Positions 42,286 through 51,400 are shown, counted from the stretch's first letter. The stretch is DNA of 64,000 bases from Microbispora catharanthi (GCF_006334915.2 NZ_VDMA02000017.1:149587-213586), one strand, 5' to 3'. The notes: generated by a model from the letters alone, not told the origin. Numbers and translations: made by a program.

Positions 42286-42767
42286 GGGACTCCTCGCGTA
42301 GGAAGCCACAGGGAGCCGCAGGCCTTACGCGGGCGAAGGGCGCGACCCCGCTGATGCATCTGGTGGGGGGTCACGCATAAATCCCAACACGTGGCGCAAC
42401 GGGACCACAGGAGCGACACCTAACGAAGGATCCAATGGATGGACAGGTGCCGCCCTACGCCGTGATTAGCGCGAAGAGCCAGCTGTTCGCGCATATGCGA
42501 CACATCGGCGTGCGCGAGCGGGCCGGGAAAGGAGCGGAGGCCGGATTTTCGGCAGCCCACGAGGTCGATCAGGCATCGCCGCAGGTCGTCTTCGGCCGGC
42601 GACACGGAAGATCCGCACCAATCAATGCGATCCGATCACCCTGATCACCCCACGTCCCCGGCTGTACGGCGGGTCTTCGTGACCGTGTCCCGCTCCGCTC
42701 GAACGGTGCGCCGAAACGGCCGAAACTTGTCAAAAACCGTCCGACACGTTTCGGCGCACCTGCTCGG
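42286..42767. other. Intergenic region, 482 bp, no gene supported
   Basis: Short overlapping reading frames on both strands (42435-42644 plus, 42420-42605 minus) show no recognisable family, no good SD and no clear codon bias. The promoter of the small-protein/Nramp operon is expected in the left part. The sequence is less GC-rich than its surroundings, with repeated TTCGGC and CGAAAC runs near 42690-42755 (AACGGTGCGCCGAAACGG and CGTTTCGGCGCACC form an inverted repeat that may terminate the fadD gene). Confidence 0.5.
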
Positions 42768-44567
42768 TCAGTCGCCGTACAGCTCGTCGATCTGCTTGGC
42801 GAAGTCGCGGGCCACGACGTGCCGCTTGATCGACTGCTTCGGCGTGACGTGGCCGGTCTCCTCGCTCAGCTCGATGTCGAGGATGCTGAACTTCTTGATC
42901 TGCTCGGCCTTGGAGACCATCCGGTTGGCGTCGTCCACGGCCTGCTGCACCTCGGCGACGACGCCCGGGTCGGAGCAGAGCTCGGCCATGGAGGCGCCGG
43001 AGCGGCCGTTGGCCTGCTTCCACTGCTCCATCGCCTCGTGGTCGAGAGTGACGATCGCCCCGATGAACGGTTTGCCGTCGCCGACGACCATCACCTGGCT
43101 GATCAGGCGGTGCGCCCGGATGGCGTCCTCAAGCGGCGCGGGCGCGACGTTCTTGCCGCCGGCGGTGACGAGGATCTCCTTCTTACGGCCGGTGATGCTC
43201 AGGTAGCCGTGTTCGTCGAGGCGGCCGACATCCCCGGTGTGGAACCAGCCCTCCGGGTCGATCGCCTCCTTGGTGGCGCGCTCGTTGTTCCAGTAGCCGT
43301 CGAAGACGTGGCGGCCCTTCACCAGGATCTCGCCGTCGTCGGCGATGCGGATGCTCACGCCGGGGAACGGCTTGCCGACCGTGCCGATCTTGTTGGCGCC
43401 CGGGATGTTGACGGTCGAGGGCGCGCTGGTCTCGGTCAGTCCCCAGCCCTCGAACACCTCGATCCCCACGCCGCGGAAGAAGTGGCCGAGCCGCTCGCCG
43501 AGGGCCGAACCGCCCGAGACCGCCGCCGTCAGCGCGCCGCCCGTGGCCGCCCGCAGCTTGCCGTACACGAGCTTGTCGAAGGCCGCGTGCTTGAGCCGGG
43601 CGCCGAGGCCGGCCCCGCCGGAGCTCTCGGCCTTGCTCCACTCGATCGCGGCCCGTACGGCGGCGTGGAAGATCTTGCCCTTGCCCTCCGCGTTGGCCTT
43701 CTGCTCGGCGGCGTTGTAGACCTTCTCGAACACGCGCGGCACGCCCAGCAGGAACGTGGGCTTGAACTCCCGCAGGTCGGGGGCCACGTTCTTCATGTTC
43801 GGGCTGTGCGCAAGCACGGTGCCGGTCTCGATCAGGACGATCTGGATGAGCCGGGCGAAGCTGTGCGCCAGGGGGAGGAAGAGCAGCGCGGCCCGGCCCT
43901 CCACGTCGAACAGCGTCTCCAGCGGCCCGTGAGAGACGTTGCGCGCGGTGAACAGCAGGTTGTCGTGGGTCAGGCGGCAGCCCTTCGGCATGCCGGTGGT
44001 GCCGGAGGTGTAGATGATCGTGGCGAGGTCGCGACCGCCCTGGCTCGCCCTGCGCTCGGCGAGCGTGTCGTTGGTCACGTCCGCGCCGAGGCGCTCCAGC
44101 TCGGCGAACCCGCCGTCGTCGACGCGCCACAGCAGCGGCAGCTCGGGCACGGCCTCGCGGACGGTCTCCTCGTGCGCGGCCGTCTCCACGAACGCGGCCT
44201 TGGCGCCGCTGTCGGTCAGGATCCACTTCACCTGGTCGGCGGAGGAGGTCTCGTAGATCGGCACCCCGACCGCGCCCGCGGCCCAGATCGCGTAGTCGGC
44301 GACGGTCCACTCGTAGCGGGTGCGCGACATCAGCCCGACCCGGTCGCCGGGTTCGATCCCGGCGGCGATCAGCCCCTTGGCGACGGCCGCCACCCTGTCC
44401 CTGAACTGCGCGGCGGTGACCGGTGTCCACGGCGCGGCCGGGTCCTCGCCCTCCTTGCGGCGGACGACGACGGCCTCCGGCTCGTCCACGCCGCGCTGGA
44501 ACACCACGTCGGTGCAGTTCGCGGACGGGGGTACGTCCACCAGCACGGGAACGCTGAACTCGCGCAC
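42768..44567 (-). CDS. Long-chain acyl-CoA synthetase (FadD15-like)
   Basis: 599 residues from GTG 44567, with AAGGAG seven bases upstream. AMP-binding motifs: IIYTSGTTGMPKGCRLTH (P-loop), EGWGLTETSAPSTVN, GWFHTGDVGRLDEHGYLSITGRKKE, and VTAGGKNVAPAPLED with the catalytic Lys region. It activates fatty acids to acyl-CoA via acyl-AMP. The position next to pimB mirrors Rv2187 (fadD15). It probably feeds phospholipid and PIM acylation. It is divergent from the phosphoesterase gene. Confidence 0.93.
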   Translation of the reverse strand: MREFSVPVLVDVPPSANCTDVVFQRGVDEPEAVVVRRKEGEDPAAPWTPVTAAQFRDRVAAVAKGLIAAGIEPGDRVGLMSRTRYEWTVADYAIWAAGAVGVPIYETSSADQVKWILTDSGAKAAFVETAAHEETVREAVPELPLLWRVDDGGFAELERLGADVTNDTLAERRASQGGRDLATIIYTSGTTGMPKGCRLTHDNLLFTARNVSHGPLETLFDVEGRAALLFLPLAHSFARLIQIVLIETGTVLAHSPNMKNVAPDLREFKPTFLLGVPRVFEKVYNAAEQKANAEGKGKIFHAAVRAAIEWSKAESSGGAGLGARLKHAAFDKLVYGKLRAATGGALTAAVSGGSALGERLGHFFRGVGIEVFEGWGLTETSAPSTVNIPGANKIGTVGKPFPGVSIRIADDGEILVKGRHVFDGYWNNERATKEAIDPEGWFHTGDVGRLDEHGYLSITGRKKEILVTAGGKNVAPAPLEDAIRAHRLISQVMVVGDGKPFIGAIVTLDHEAMEQWKQANGRSGASMAELCSDPGVVAEVQQAVDDANRMVSKAEQIKKFSILDIELSEETGHVTPKQSIKRHVVARDFAKQIDELYGD

Positions 44568-44792
44568 GGGTCACTCCTTCGCGCACGGCCTCGCGGTCCC
44601 CGGAGCGCAGGGCGGGAACCGCGTTGCGGGCATAACTCTTCGTGTCTCACCGGACGCTACCGTGCGATGTTACGCATGGGTAGGTCCGTCACCCAGGCGT
44701 TATCCAGGGACAAATCGACGCTATCAGTGTCCCCCGCGCGGCGAGCCCGACACCTTTCCGTTACCCAAGCGGATGCTAGGTAAAGCGGCCGT

Positions 44793-44798
44793 TACCAT
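44793..44798 (+). promoter_or_regulatory. Putative -10 box of a leaderless promoter
   Basis: TACCAT, seven bases before ATG 44806, the start chosen for the phosphoesterase. Confidence 0.45.
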
Positions 44799-44805
44799 GT
44801 CCCCC

Positions 44806-45573
44806 ATGCGCATCCACGTCGTCAGCGACGTCCATGGCCGGGCCGACGCGCTCGCCCGCGCGGGCGACGGGGCCGACGCCCTGATCTGCCTCGGAGACCT
44901 GCTCCTGTTCATCGACTACGCCGACCACTCGCAGGGCATCTTCCCCGACCTGTTCGGCGCGGAGAAGGCGAGCGAGTACGTGGAACTGCGCGCGGCGGGC
45001 CGCTTCGACGAGGCGCGGCGGCTGTCGGCCGGTCTGTGGGCCTCCCTCGACGGCGACCCCCGCGACCTCATGGAGGCGGCGGTCCGCCGCCAGTACGAGC
45101 AGATCTTCTCCGCCATGCCGACCCCGGCCTACCTCACGTACGGCAACGTGGACATGCCACGCCTGTGGGCCGACCACCTGAGGCCCGGGCAGCGGGTCCT
45201 GGACGGCGATGTGGTCGAGATCGGCGGGCTGACCTTCGGGTTCGTCGGCGGCGGCCTGCGCACCAAGTACCGCACGCCGTACGAGATCGACGACGAGGAG
45301 TACGCGCGCAAGGTCGAGGCGATCGGCGAGGTGGACGTGTTGTGCTGCCACATCCCGCCCGCCATCCCCGACCTGCTGTACGACGTGGTGGCCCGGCGGT
45401 TCGAACGGGGGAGCGAGGCCACGCTGGAGGCGATCAGGAGGACCCAGCCGCGCTTCGCGTTGTTCGGCCACGTCCACCAGCCGCTGGTCAGCCGCACCCG
45501 CGTCGGGCGCACGGAATGCGTCAACGTCGGCCACTTCCGCGGCCGTGGCACGCCTTTCGCCCTGGAATGGTGA
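44806..45573 (+). CDS. Metallophosphoesterase
   Basis: 255 residues from ATG 44806. Calcineurin-like motifs in order: IHVVSDVHGRADAL, ICLGDLLLFIDYADHS, TYGNVDMPRLW, CCHIPPAI and FGHVHQPLVSRTRV, which supply the two-metal site. An insertion near residues 45-100 (YADHSQGIFPDLFGAEKASEYV) is specific to this subgroup. The substrate is unknown. First gene of a cluster with SRPBCC, ArsA-type ATPase and DUF5304 genes. Confidence 0.92.
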   Translation: MRIHVVSDVHGRADALARAGDGADALICLGDLLLFIDYADHSQGIFPDLFGAEKASEYVELRAAGRFDEARRLSAGLWASLDGDPRDLMEAAVRRQYEQIFSAMPTPAYLTYGNVDMPRLWADHLRPGQRVLDGDVVEIGGLTFGFVGGGLRTKYRTPYEIDDEEYARKVEAIGEVDVLCCHIPPAIPDLLYDVVARRFERGSEATLEAIRRTQPRFALFGHVHQPLVSRTRVGRTECVNVGHFRGRGTPFALEW

Positions 45574-45575
45574 AG

Positions 45576-45581
45576 TACGGT
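45576..45581 (+). promoter_or_regulatory. Possible -10 box of a leaderless promoter
   Basis: TACGGT, six bases before ATG 45588; a second promoter inside the cluster, in addition to read-through. Confidence 0.35.
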
Positions 45582-45587
45582 TGGCGC

Positions 45588-46025
45588 ATGGCTGATCGCA
45601 CTTCGTCGAGCATCACGATCGGCGCCGGCCGGTCGACAATCATGGCTGTCATCGCCGACTTCCCTGCCTATCCGGAGTGGGCCGGCCAGGTGAAGAAGAC
45701 CGAGGTCCTGGAGACGGGCGCGGACGGCCGTGCCTCCCGGGTCCGCTTCGTCCTCGACGCGGGCGTGATCAGCGACGAGTACGTCCTCGGGTACGACTGG
45801 GACGACGACGCGGGCGTGAGCTGGCGGATGGTCGAGGCCGGGAAGATGCTCTCGGGCCTGACCGGCAGCTACCGCCTGACCGAGAACGGCGGCGGCACCG
45901 AGGTCACCTACGACCTCGCCGTGGACCTGAAGGTCCCGATGATCGGCATGATCAAGCGCAAGGCCGAGAAGGTCATCGTCGACACCGCGCTGAAGGGGCT
46001 CAAGCGGCGCGTCGAGAGCCGATGA
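45588..46025 (+). CDS. SRPBCC (START-like) lipid-binding-fold protein
   Basis: 145 residues. The fold is shown by SSSITIGAGRSTIMAVIADFPAYPEWAGQVKKTEVLE, then RVRFVLDAGVISDEYVLGYDWDD and LTGSYRLTENGGGTEVTYDLAVDL, and the C-terminal helix IGMIKRKAEKVIVDTALKGLKRRVE. SRPBCC proteins enclose hydrophobic ligands. The same gene next to an ArsA-type ATPase occurs in mycobacteria (Rv2185c/Rv2184c). It overlaps that ATPase gene by ATGA, implying a linked role. The ligand is unknown; a lipid is plausible because lipid-metabolism genes flank it. Confidence 0.9.
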   Translation: MADRTSSSITIGAGRSTIMAVIADFPAYPEWAGQVKKTEVLETGADGRASRVRFVLDAGVISDEYVLGYDWDDDAGVSWRMVEAGKMLSGLTGSYRLTENGGGTEVTYDLAVDLKVPMIGMIKRKAEKVIVDTALKGLKRRVESR

Positions 46026-47182
46026 GGGTCCTCCTCTTCACGGGGAAGGGCGGCGTCGGCAAGACCACGGCGGCCGCCGCGACCGCCACGCTCGCCGCCG
46101 AGCGGGGCAACAAGACGCTGGTCGTCTCCACCGACACCGCGCACTCGCTCGCCGACGCGCTCGGCGTGCCGCCCTCGTCCGAGCCGGTCGAGGCCGCGCC
46201 CGGCCTGCACCTGCAGCAGGTGGACACCCAGAAGTCGCTGGAGCGGCACTGGGGCGAGTTACGCGACTACGCCGGCAACGTGCTGGCGGAGCTCGGTCTC
46301 GACGAGGTCACCGCCGAGGAGATCACCGTACTGCCGGGCGCCGAGGAGATCCTCGCGCTGCTCGAACTGCGCGAGCAGGCCCGCACCGGCCGCTGGGACG
46401 TGATCGTCGTCGACTGCGCGCCGACCGCGGAGACGCTTCGCCTGCTCGCCCTGCCGGAGGCGCTCGACTGGCACGTCAACCGGCTGCTTCCCACCGGCAG
46501 GCGGATGCTCAGGGCCCTGTCGCCGGTCATCCGGCACGTCGCCAAGGTGAGCGTGCCCGAGGGCGAGGTCGTCTCGGCGGGGGAGCGGCTGCACCGCGGC
46601 CTGCTGGAGGTGCGTGCGCTGCTGACCGGCGACGACGCGTCCGTGCGGCTCGTGCTGACCCCCGAGGCCGTGGTCGTCGCCGAGGCCCGCCGCACCCTCA
46701 CCTCGCTCAGCCTGTACGGCTACCGCGTCGACGCGGTGATCGCCAACCGGGTCTTCCCGGCGGAGGGCGCCGACGAGTGGCGGCTGGGCTGGGTGGAGGC
46801 CCAGGCCAGGCAGCTCGCCACGGTGCACGAGTCGTTCGCGCCGCTGCCCGTCCTCACCGTCCCCTACCTTCCGGCGGAGCCGGTCGGGACCGCCGCCCTC
46901 TCGGGCCTCGCCGCGCGGATGTACGGAGACCGGGATCCCTTCGCGCGCCCCGACGTCGAGCCGCCGCTGAGATTCACCACCGACGAGCTGGCGCTGTCCC
47001 TGCCGCTCGCGGACCGCGACGATCTCGACCTCGCCCGCAAGGGGGACGACATCATCGTCACCGCGGGGTCCTATCGGCGCGTCATCGCCCTGCCCGCCGC
47101 CCTCGCCCGGCGTGAGATCTCCTCGGCCGCGCTCCGGGACGGCCGGCTCCGGGTACGGTTCGAGGCAGGAGGGGCGAAATGA
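46022..47182 (+). CDS. ArsA/Get3-family ATPase
   Basis: 386 residues. The deviant Walker A is LLFTGKGGVGKTTAAAATA near residue 5; VVDCAPTAETLRLLALPEAL contains the switch region and DWHVNRLLPTGRRM. Only one ATPase domain is present, so it is Get3-like in layout rather than the double ArsA. The C-terminal third (about 290-386) is beta-rich (HSP20-like): LRFTTDELALSLPLADRDDLDLARKGDDIIVTAG style. No arsenic genes are nearby. It may target or fold tail-anchored or lipid-associated proteins; this is inference. It overlaps both neighbours. Confidence 0.92.
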   Translation: MRVLLFTGKGGVGKTTAAAATATLAAERGNKTLVVSTDTAHSLADALGVPPSSEPVEAAPGLHLQQVDTQKSLERHWGELRDYAGNVLAELGLDEVTAEEITVLPGAEEILALLELREQARTGRWDVIVVDCAPTAETLRLLALPEALDWHVNRLLPTGRRMLRALSPVIRHVAKVSVPEGEVVSAGERLHRGLLEVRALLTGDDASVRLVLTPEAVVVAEARRTLTSLSLYGYRVDAVIANRVFPAEGADEWRLGWVEAQARQLATVHESFAPLPVLTVPYLPAEPVGTAALSGLAARMYGDRDPFARPDVEPPLRFTTDELALSLPLADRDDLDLARKGDDIIVTAGSYRRVIALPAALARREISSAALRDGRLRVRFEAGGAK

Positions 47183-47631
47183 CGGATTCCAATGACACCA
47201 CTCCGCGCAGCCAGGACCCGCTCGGGTCGGCGGCGGAGGAGGCGATGAAGCTGCTGGACGCCGTACAGCGGCGGATGGGCCGGGAGTTCGGCAAGGGGCT
47301 CGTGAAGGGCGGCGTGAGCGGCTTCGGATCCGCCTTCGGCGGCGCCGGCGCGAGCGGCCGGGGCGGCGACGTGTGGAGCGAGGCCGTCGCGGAGGACCAC
47401 GACGAGTACGTCTGCCGGGCCTGCCCGGTGTGCCGGGTCATCGCGGCACGCCGCGAGTCCGGCGGCGACGTCACCGGCCATCTGATCGCGGCGGGCGGAG
47501 AGCTGTTCGCGGCGTTCAGGGAGGCGGTCGACGCCCTGCAGCGCCCCCCGGCGAGCGGCAGGGCGCGACCGGCCGGGGAGCGCCGATCCGGCGAGCCGAA
47601 GGTCGAGCACATCGACCTGGGGAGTGCCTGA
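47179..47631 (+). CDS. DUF5304-type protein with Cys motif
   Basis: 150 residues, coupled to the ATPase gene by ATGA. The N-terminus (AAEEAMKLLDAVQRRMGREFGK) is helical; a Gly/Ser-rich linker (about 50-68) follows. The conserved core DHDEYVCRACPVCRVIAAR has a C-x2-C-x2-C cluster that could bind zinc. The C-terminus ends with KVEHIDLGSA. I recall it as an actinobacterial protein of unknown function kept next to the ATPase. Confidence 0.8.
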   Translation: MTDSNDTTPRSQDPLGSAAEEAMKLLDAVQRRMGREFGKGLVKGGVSGFGSAFGGAGASGRGGDVWSEAVAEDHDEYVCRACPVCRVIAARRESGGDVTGHLIAAGGELFAAFREAVDALQRPPASGRARPAGERRSGEPKVEHIDLGSA

Positions 47632-47781
47632 CAAAGTCTGCCCACGCGCGGCAGGGCTTGATTTGTCGGGCACGGCCAAGGGTTGACGGGCCGGTTAAGG
47701 GCGGGCGACGGCGGGATTGCCACAACCCGGCTCGATCGGCTTCAATCGGCGCGGCGTGATGCCTCGGGCGGGTGACGGCCG

Positions 47782-47820
47782 GGGCGGAAGCGGATCGGGC
47801 GGAAGCGGATCGGGCGGAAG
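47782..47820. repeat. Tandem 15-bp repeat, 2.6 copies
   Basis: GGGCGGAAGCGGATC occurs at 47782-47796 and 47797-47811, with GGGCGGAAG at 47812-47820. The last partial copy sits in the SD region (GGAAGGAAG) of the glucokinase gene. Confidence 0.75.
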
Positions 47821-47829
47821 GAAGACGGC

Positions 47830-48774
47830 ATGGCGCTGACCATCGGCGTGGACGTGGGCGGTACCAAGATCGCGTATGGTGTCGTCGACGAACACGGCGC
47901 CATCATCGAGCGCGGCCTGCGGCACAGCCCGGCGGGCAGCCCGGAGAAGATGGCGCTCACGATCGCCGACGCGGTGACCGAGCTCGCGGCACGGCACTCG
48001 GTCGAGGCCGTCGGCATCGGCGCGGCTGGCTTCGTCGACGAGACCCGCTCGATCATCCGCTTCGCCCCCAACCTGGCCTGGCGCGAGGAGCCGCTGCGCG
48101 AGAAGGTGGGCGAGCTGGTCGGCCTGCCGGTCGTGGTCGAGAACGACGCCAACGCCATGGCCTGGGGCGAGTACCGCTTCGGCGCGGGCCGGGGCGAGAG
48201 CCACGTCGTGTGCGTGACCGTGGGCACGGGCATCGGCGGCGGCATCGTGCTCGGCGGCGAGCTCTACCGCGGACGGTGGGGGATGGGCGCCGAGCTCGGG
48301 CACATGCAGGCGGTGCCGGGCGGCCGTCCCTGCGGCTGCGGCAACAGCGGCTGCTGGGAGCGGTACGCCAGCGGCAGCGCGCTGCTGATGGACGCCAGGG
48401 ACAACGCGCAGGCCGACCCGGAGGGCGCCGCGCACCTACTGCGGCTCGGCGGCGGCTCGGCCGAGGGCATCCAGGGCGAGCACGTGACCGAGGCGGCGCG
48501 CCAGGGCGACCGGGCGGCGCTGGCCGCCTTCGAGTCGCTCGCCCAATGGCTCGCCCAGGGGCTGGCCGACATGGCCGCGGTCCTCGACCCCGGGTGCTTC
48601 ATCATCGGCGGCGGCGTCTCCGGCGCGGCGGACCTGTTCGTCGACCGGGTGCGCGAGGAGTTCGCCGCGCGGCTGACCGGCCGGGGCCACCGCCCGCTCG
48701 CCGAGATCAGGGTGGCCGAGATGGGCCCGGCGGCGGGGCTGGTGGGAGCCGGCGACCTCGCCCGGCTCCGCTGA
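47830..48774 (+). CDS. glkA: ROK-family glucokinase
   Basis: 314 residues. Motifs: TIGVDVGGTKIAYGVVD (phosphate 1), VVVENDANAMAWGEYRFGAG (catalytic Asp), VTVGTGIGGGIVLGGELYRG, GAELGHMQAV, and the ROK zinc motif GRPCGCGNSGCWERYASG. It phosphorylates glucose with ATP. In Streptomyces the homologue GlkA also mediates carbon repression. GGAAGGAAG precedes the start. The next gene begins 5 bases after its stop. Confidence 0.94.
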   Translation: MALTIGVDVGGTKIAYGVVDEHGAIIERGLRHSPAGSPEKMALTIADAVTELAARHSVEAVGIGAAGFVDETRSIIRFAPNLAWREEPLREKVGELVGLPVVVENDANAMAWGEYRFGAGRGESHVVCVTVGTGIGGGIVLGGELYRGRWGMGAELGHMQAVPGGRPCGCGNSGCWERYASGSALLMDARDNAQADPEGAAHLLRLGGGSAEGIQGEHVTEAARQGDRAALAAFESLAQWLAQGLADMAAVLDPGCFIIGGGVSGAADLFVDRVREEFAARLTGRGHRPLAEIRVAEMGPAAGLVGAGDLARLR

Positions 48775-48778
48775 CGGC

Positions 48779-49519
48779 GTGCTGCGGGTCGCGACCTACA
48801 ACGTCCGTGGACTGAAGGACGACCGGAGGGCACTGGTCCGGGTGATCCGGGCCCTGCGGCCCGACGTGCTGTGCCTGCAGGAGGCGCCCCGCCTGCCCGG
48901 CTGGCGCCGGAAGCGGCGGGCGCTGGCCCGCACGGCCGGTCTGTCCGTGGCCGCCGGAGGCCGCGTCGGCGGGACCGCCGTGCTCACCGCCCCGGACGTA
49001 CGGCTCCTGCGCGGGCGCGGGCACCGCCTGCGGTGGTTCCCCGGGCTCGAATGGCGCTCCATCGCGCTCGCCGTGGTGGAGAAGGACCGCGAGAGGTACG
49101 CCGTGTGCTCGGCCCACCTCGACCTCCTGGCGGGGGCGCGCCTGAGCCACGCCGCCCAGATCGTCCCGCTCCTGGAGCGCGCGGCCCGGGAGTTCGGCGC
49201 CGCGCCGGTGCTCGCCGGGGATCTCAACGAGGTCCCCGGTGCCCCGGTCTGGCGGCTTCTCGGGGGCCGCTACACGGACTGCTTCACCGCCGTGCGGGGC
49301 CCCGCGCCACGGATCGGGGCGGACGGGGACGACGGCCGGGCCGGTGCGACGTTCCCGGCCCGCGATCCCCGGGTGCGGATCGACGCGATCTTCGCGGGCC
49401 CGGGCCTGACCGTCGTGTCGTACGGCGGCGCGGACGTCCCGGCCGAGGACCTGCCCGCCGCGAGCGACCACCGGCCGGTCGTCGCCGAGATCGCCTTCAC
49501 GCCGTCCGCCCGGGCCTGA
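48779..49519 (+). CDS. Endonuclease/exonuclease/phosphatase-family protein
   Basis: 246 residues from GTG 48779. Family motifs: RVATYNVRGLKDDRRALV (Asn), VLCLQEAPRL (Glu), VCSAHLDLLAG (His), VLAGDLNEVPGAPVW (Asp/Asn) and AASDHRPVVAEIAF (catalytic Asp-His). No signal peptide is present, so it acts in the cytosol on a phosphodiester or phosphomonoester not identifiable here. It follows glkA immediately and is probably co-transcribed. Confidence 0.9.
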   Translation: MLRVATYNVRGLKDDRRALVRVIRALRPDVLCLQEAPRLPGWRRKRRALARTAGLSVAAGGRVGGTAVLTAPDVRLLRGRGHRLRWFPGLEWRSIALAVVEKDRERYAVCSAHLDLLAGARLSHAAQIVPLLERAAREFGAAPVLAGDLNEVPGAPVWRLLGGRYTDCFTAVRGPAPRIGADGDDGRAGATFPARDPRVRIDAIFAGPGLTVVSYGGADVPAEDLPAASDHRPVVAEIAFTPSARA

Positions 49520-49657
49520 CAGGCCGCTGACGGGCCGGGGGACGGCCGTGGATTCCGCTCGGCCGGAGACAGCCGGAGACGGCCGGCACGCTCGCGTCCC
49601 CGCGTCTCTAGGTAATCGGATTCGCGGCCTGTGTGACGGGGAGTGCCCGGTCCCCCG

Positions 49658-49663
49658 TACGAT
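49658..49663 (+). promoter_or_regulatory. Putative -10 box of a leaderless promoter
   Basis: TACGAT, six bases before ATG 49670. A GTGTGAC motif about 21 bases further upstream could be a -35. Confidence 0.5.
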
Positions 49664-49669
49664 CGTTTC

Positions 49670-50869
49670 ATGACCCGCCGCCTCATACGGCGTGCGGTGC
49701 CGTTGTGTGTGCTGTCCGCCGGCCTGCTGACCGGACTCCTCCCGCGCGCCACATCGGTCGCGCACGCGCACACAGGGATCGTCCGCGCCCAGGCGGAGCA
49801 CAGCCCGTCGGAGGACGAGGTCGCCCAGGACGCGGGCTCCTCCACCGGACGGCTCCAGCCCGACGGCTCGCTGTCCGACGTGGCCGGCCTGTCGGCCAAG
49901 GACATCTGGGCGGTGGGTCAGCAGAACGCCTGGGACTTCTGGCGGAACCAGGGGATCATCACCCACTGGAACGGCTCCTCCTGGAGCGAGGTGCCGATCC
50001 GGGGCGACGCCACCGGCGCCGGCCACTTGCGGTCGGTCGCCGCCGCCTCCGCCACCGAGATCTGGGCCGTCGGCGACGGCCACGACGGCCTGCCGTACGT
50101 CGCGAAGGGCTCGCGCGACGGCTTCGACCGCGTCGGCGTGCCGCAGCTGCGCTCCGGGGACTGGCTCGGCGGGGTCGCCGCCTCGTCCGGGCGGGTGGTC
50201 GCGATCGGCAGCCGGGACGGCAAGGCGTTCCTGCTGAGCAGCGGCGGCTCCGCCAAGGGCACGACCTGGAAGACCGGCCAGGGCCCCGCGGGCGCGCTCT
50301 ACGGCGTGGCGCTCGCGGGCCGGTCGGACGGCTGGGCGGTGGGCGACTCCGGCTCCGGGCCCCTGGCCATGCGCCTGACCGGCAGCGGGTGGAAACAGGC
50401 CGACCTGCCGGAGATCAAGGGCGGCTTCCTGCGGGACGTGTACGCCGACGGCCGCAAGCGCGCGGTCGCGGTCGGCGGCGTCTACCAGAGTGACGGCGGC
50501 ATCGCCCCGCTGGTCCTCGACTGGGACGGCAGGCACTGGAAGCGGGTGACGCCGCCGGAGCGGCGCGCCGAACTGTACGGCGTCACGGGGGACGGCGACG
50601 GCGTGTTCTGGATCTCCGGGTACGACCCGAGGCACGAGGCCGAGGGCTTCCTGCTCCGGTACGACGGATCGCGCTGGACCACGCTGCGGGGCCCGGCGCC
50701 GGCCGAGGAGCGCACGGTGCGGCTCCAGGCGGTCGCGCACGTAGGCGACCTCACCATGGCGGTCGGTCACACGCTGGACGACAAGGGCCGCTACACCGAC
50801 CTCGTGGAGCGGTTCGGCCCGCCTCCCGCCGACGGCGGCACGGTGAAGGCGGCCTCCGAAGCCGAATGA
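49670..50869 (+). CDS. Secreted beta-propeller-like protein
   Basis: 399 residues from ATG 49670. Signal peptide MTRRLIRRAVPLCVLSAGLL, then TGLLPRATSVAHA. The mature part repeats a blade motif: LSAKDIWAVGQQNAW, SATEIWAVGDGHD, GRSDGWAVGDSGSG, VAVGGVY, GVFWISGYD and MAVGHTLDD. These suggest a six- or seven-bladed propeller with no enzymatic motif. It is likely to bind partners or wall components outside the cell. I do not recognise a named family. Confidence 0.75.
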   Translation: MTRRLIRRAVPLCVLSAGLLTGLLPRATSVAHAHTGIVRAQAEHSPSEDEVAQDAGSSTGRLQPDGSLSDVAGLSAKDIWAVGQQNAWDFWRNQGIITHWNGSSWSEVPIRGDATGAGHLRSVAAASATEIWAVGDGHDGLPYVAKGSRDGFDRVGVPQLRSGDWLGGVAASSGRVVAIGSRDGKAFLLSSGGSAKGTTWKTGQGPAGALYGVALAGRSDGWAVGDSGSGPLAMRLTGSGWKQADLPEIKGGFLRDVYADGRKRAVAVGGVYQSDGGIAPLVLDWDGRHWKRVTPPERRAELYGVTGDGDGVFWISGYDPRHEAEGFLLRYDGSRWTTLRGPAPAEERTVRLQAVAHVGDLTMAVGHTLDDKGRYTDLVERFGPPPADGGTVKAASEAE

Positions 50870-50914
50870 ACACCGGCGCGGCGTGGCCCGGACCGGCCGG
50901 GCCGCGCGCCGGAG

Positions 50915-51388
50915 TCAGACGACCGCGCCGTCGTCCCAGCCGGAGTCGGCAGGCGGCCCGTCGCCCATACGCACGACGAGGATCACGAATCCCGCGATGA
51001 ACGCCGACACCGCGGCGAACACGATCCAGCCGTCCATGGGCCATTGCAGCAAGGCGGCCAGGAGCAGGTAGGCGGGGCCGCCGAACAGCGCCAGCCAGGA
51101 GAGCCTGCTGAGGGCGTCGCCGTGCGGAAGCGGCGGAGGGGCCGGTGGGATGTAGTGGTCGTCGTCGGCCGGGGCGGGAGCCTGCTCCTCGCCGGTGCGG
51201 TCGTCGTCCCGGGCCGCGTCGCCGGGAGCCGCGTCGCCGGGGGCGTCGTCACCGTCGCCCGCGCCGGTCTCCTCGGTGACGTTCTCCCGGTCAGGCCATG
51301 GCTGTTCGGCCGAGGCGTCCTCGGCTGTCTCGTTGAACGAGGCGACGATCTGGCGCCAGACCTCGTCCTCGTCACTTTGCGGCGTCAC
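50915..51388 (-). CDS. Acidic protein with two C-terminal TM helices
   Basis: 157 residues from GTG 51388. Residues 1-90 are acidic and Asp/Pro-rich (GDGDDAPGDAAPGDAARDDD, then PPAPPPLPHGDAL). Two hydrophobic helices follow (LSWLALFGGPAYLLLAALLQW and WIVFAAVSAFIAGFVILVV). The function is unknown. I recall such proteins beside this hydrolase gene in other actinomycetes. It ends the operon with the hydrolase upstream (12-base gap). Confidence 0.75.
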   Translation of the reverse strand: MTPQSDEDEVWRQIVASFNETAEDASAEQPWPDRENVTEETGAGDGDDAPGDAAPGDAARDDDRTGEEQAPAPADDDHYIPPAPPPLPHGDALSRLSWLALFGGPAYLLLAALLQWPMDGWIVFAAVSAFIAGFVILVVRMGDGPPADSGWDDGAVV

Positions 51389-51400
51389 GTCGATCCCGGG

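Noticed and set aside
42435..42644. Small ORFs on both strands between the Nramp operon and fadD
   Set aside because: No family, no SD and no codon bias; they overlap each other on opposite strands.
46022..47182. Arsenite efflux ATPase (ArsA)
   Set aside because: No arsB/arsC/arsR nearby, single ATPase domain, and the conserved neighbours point to another role.
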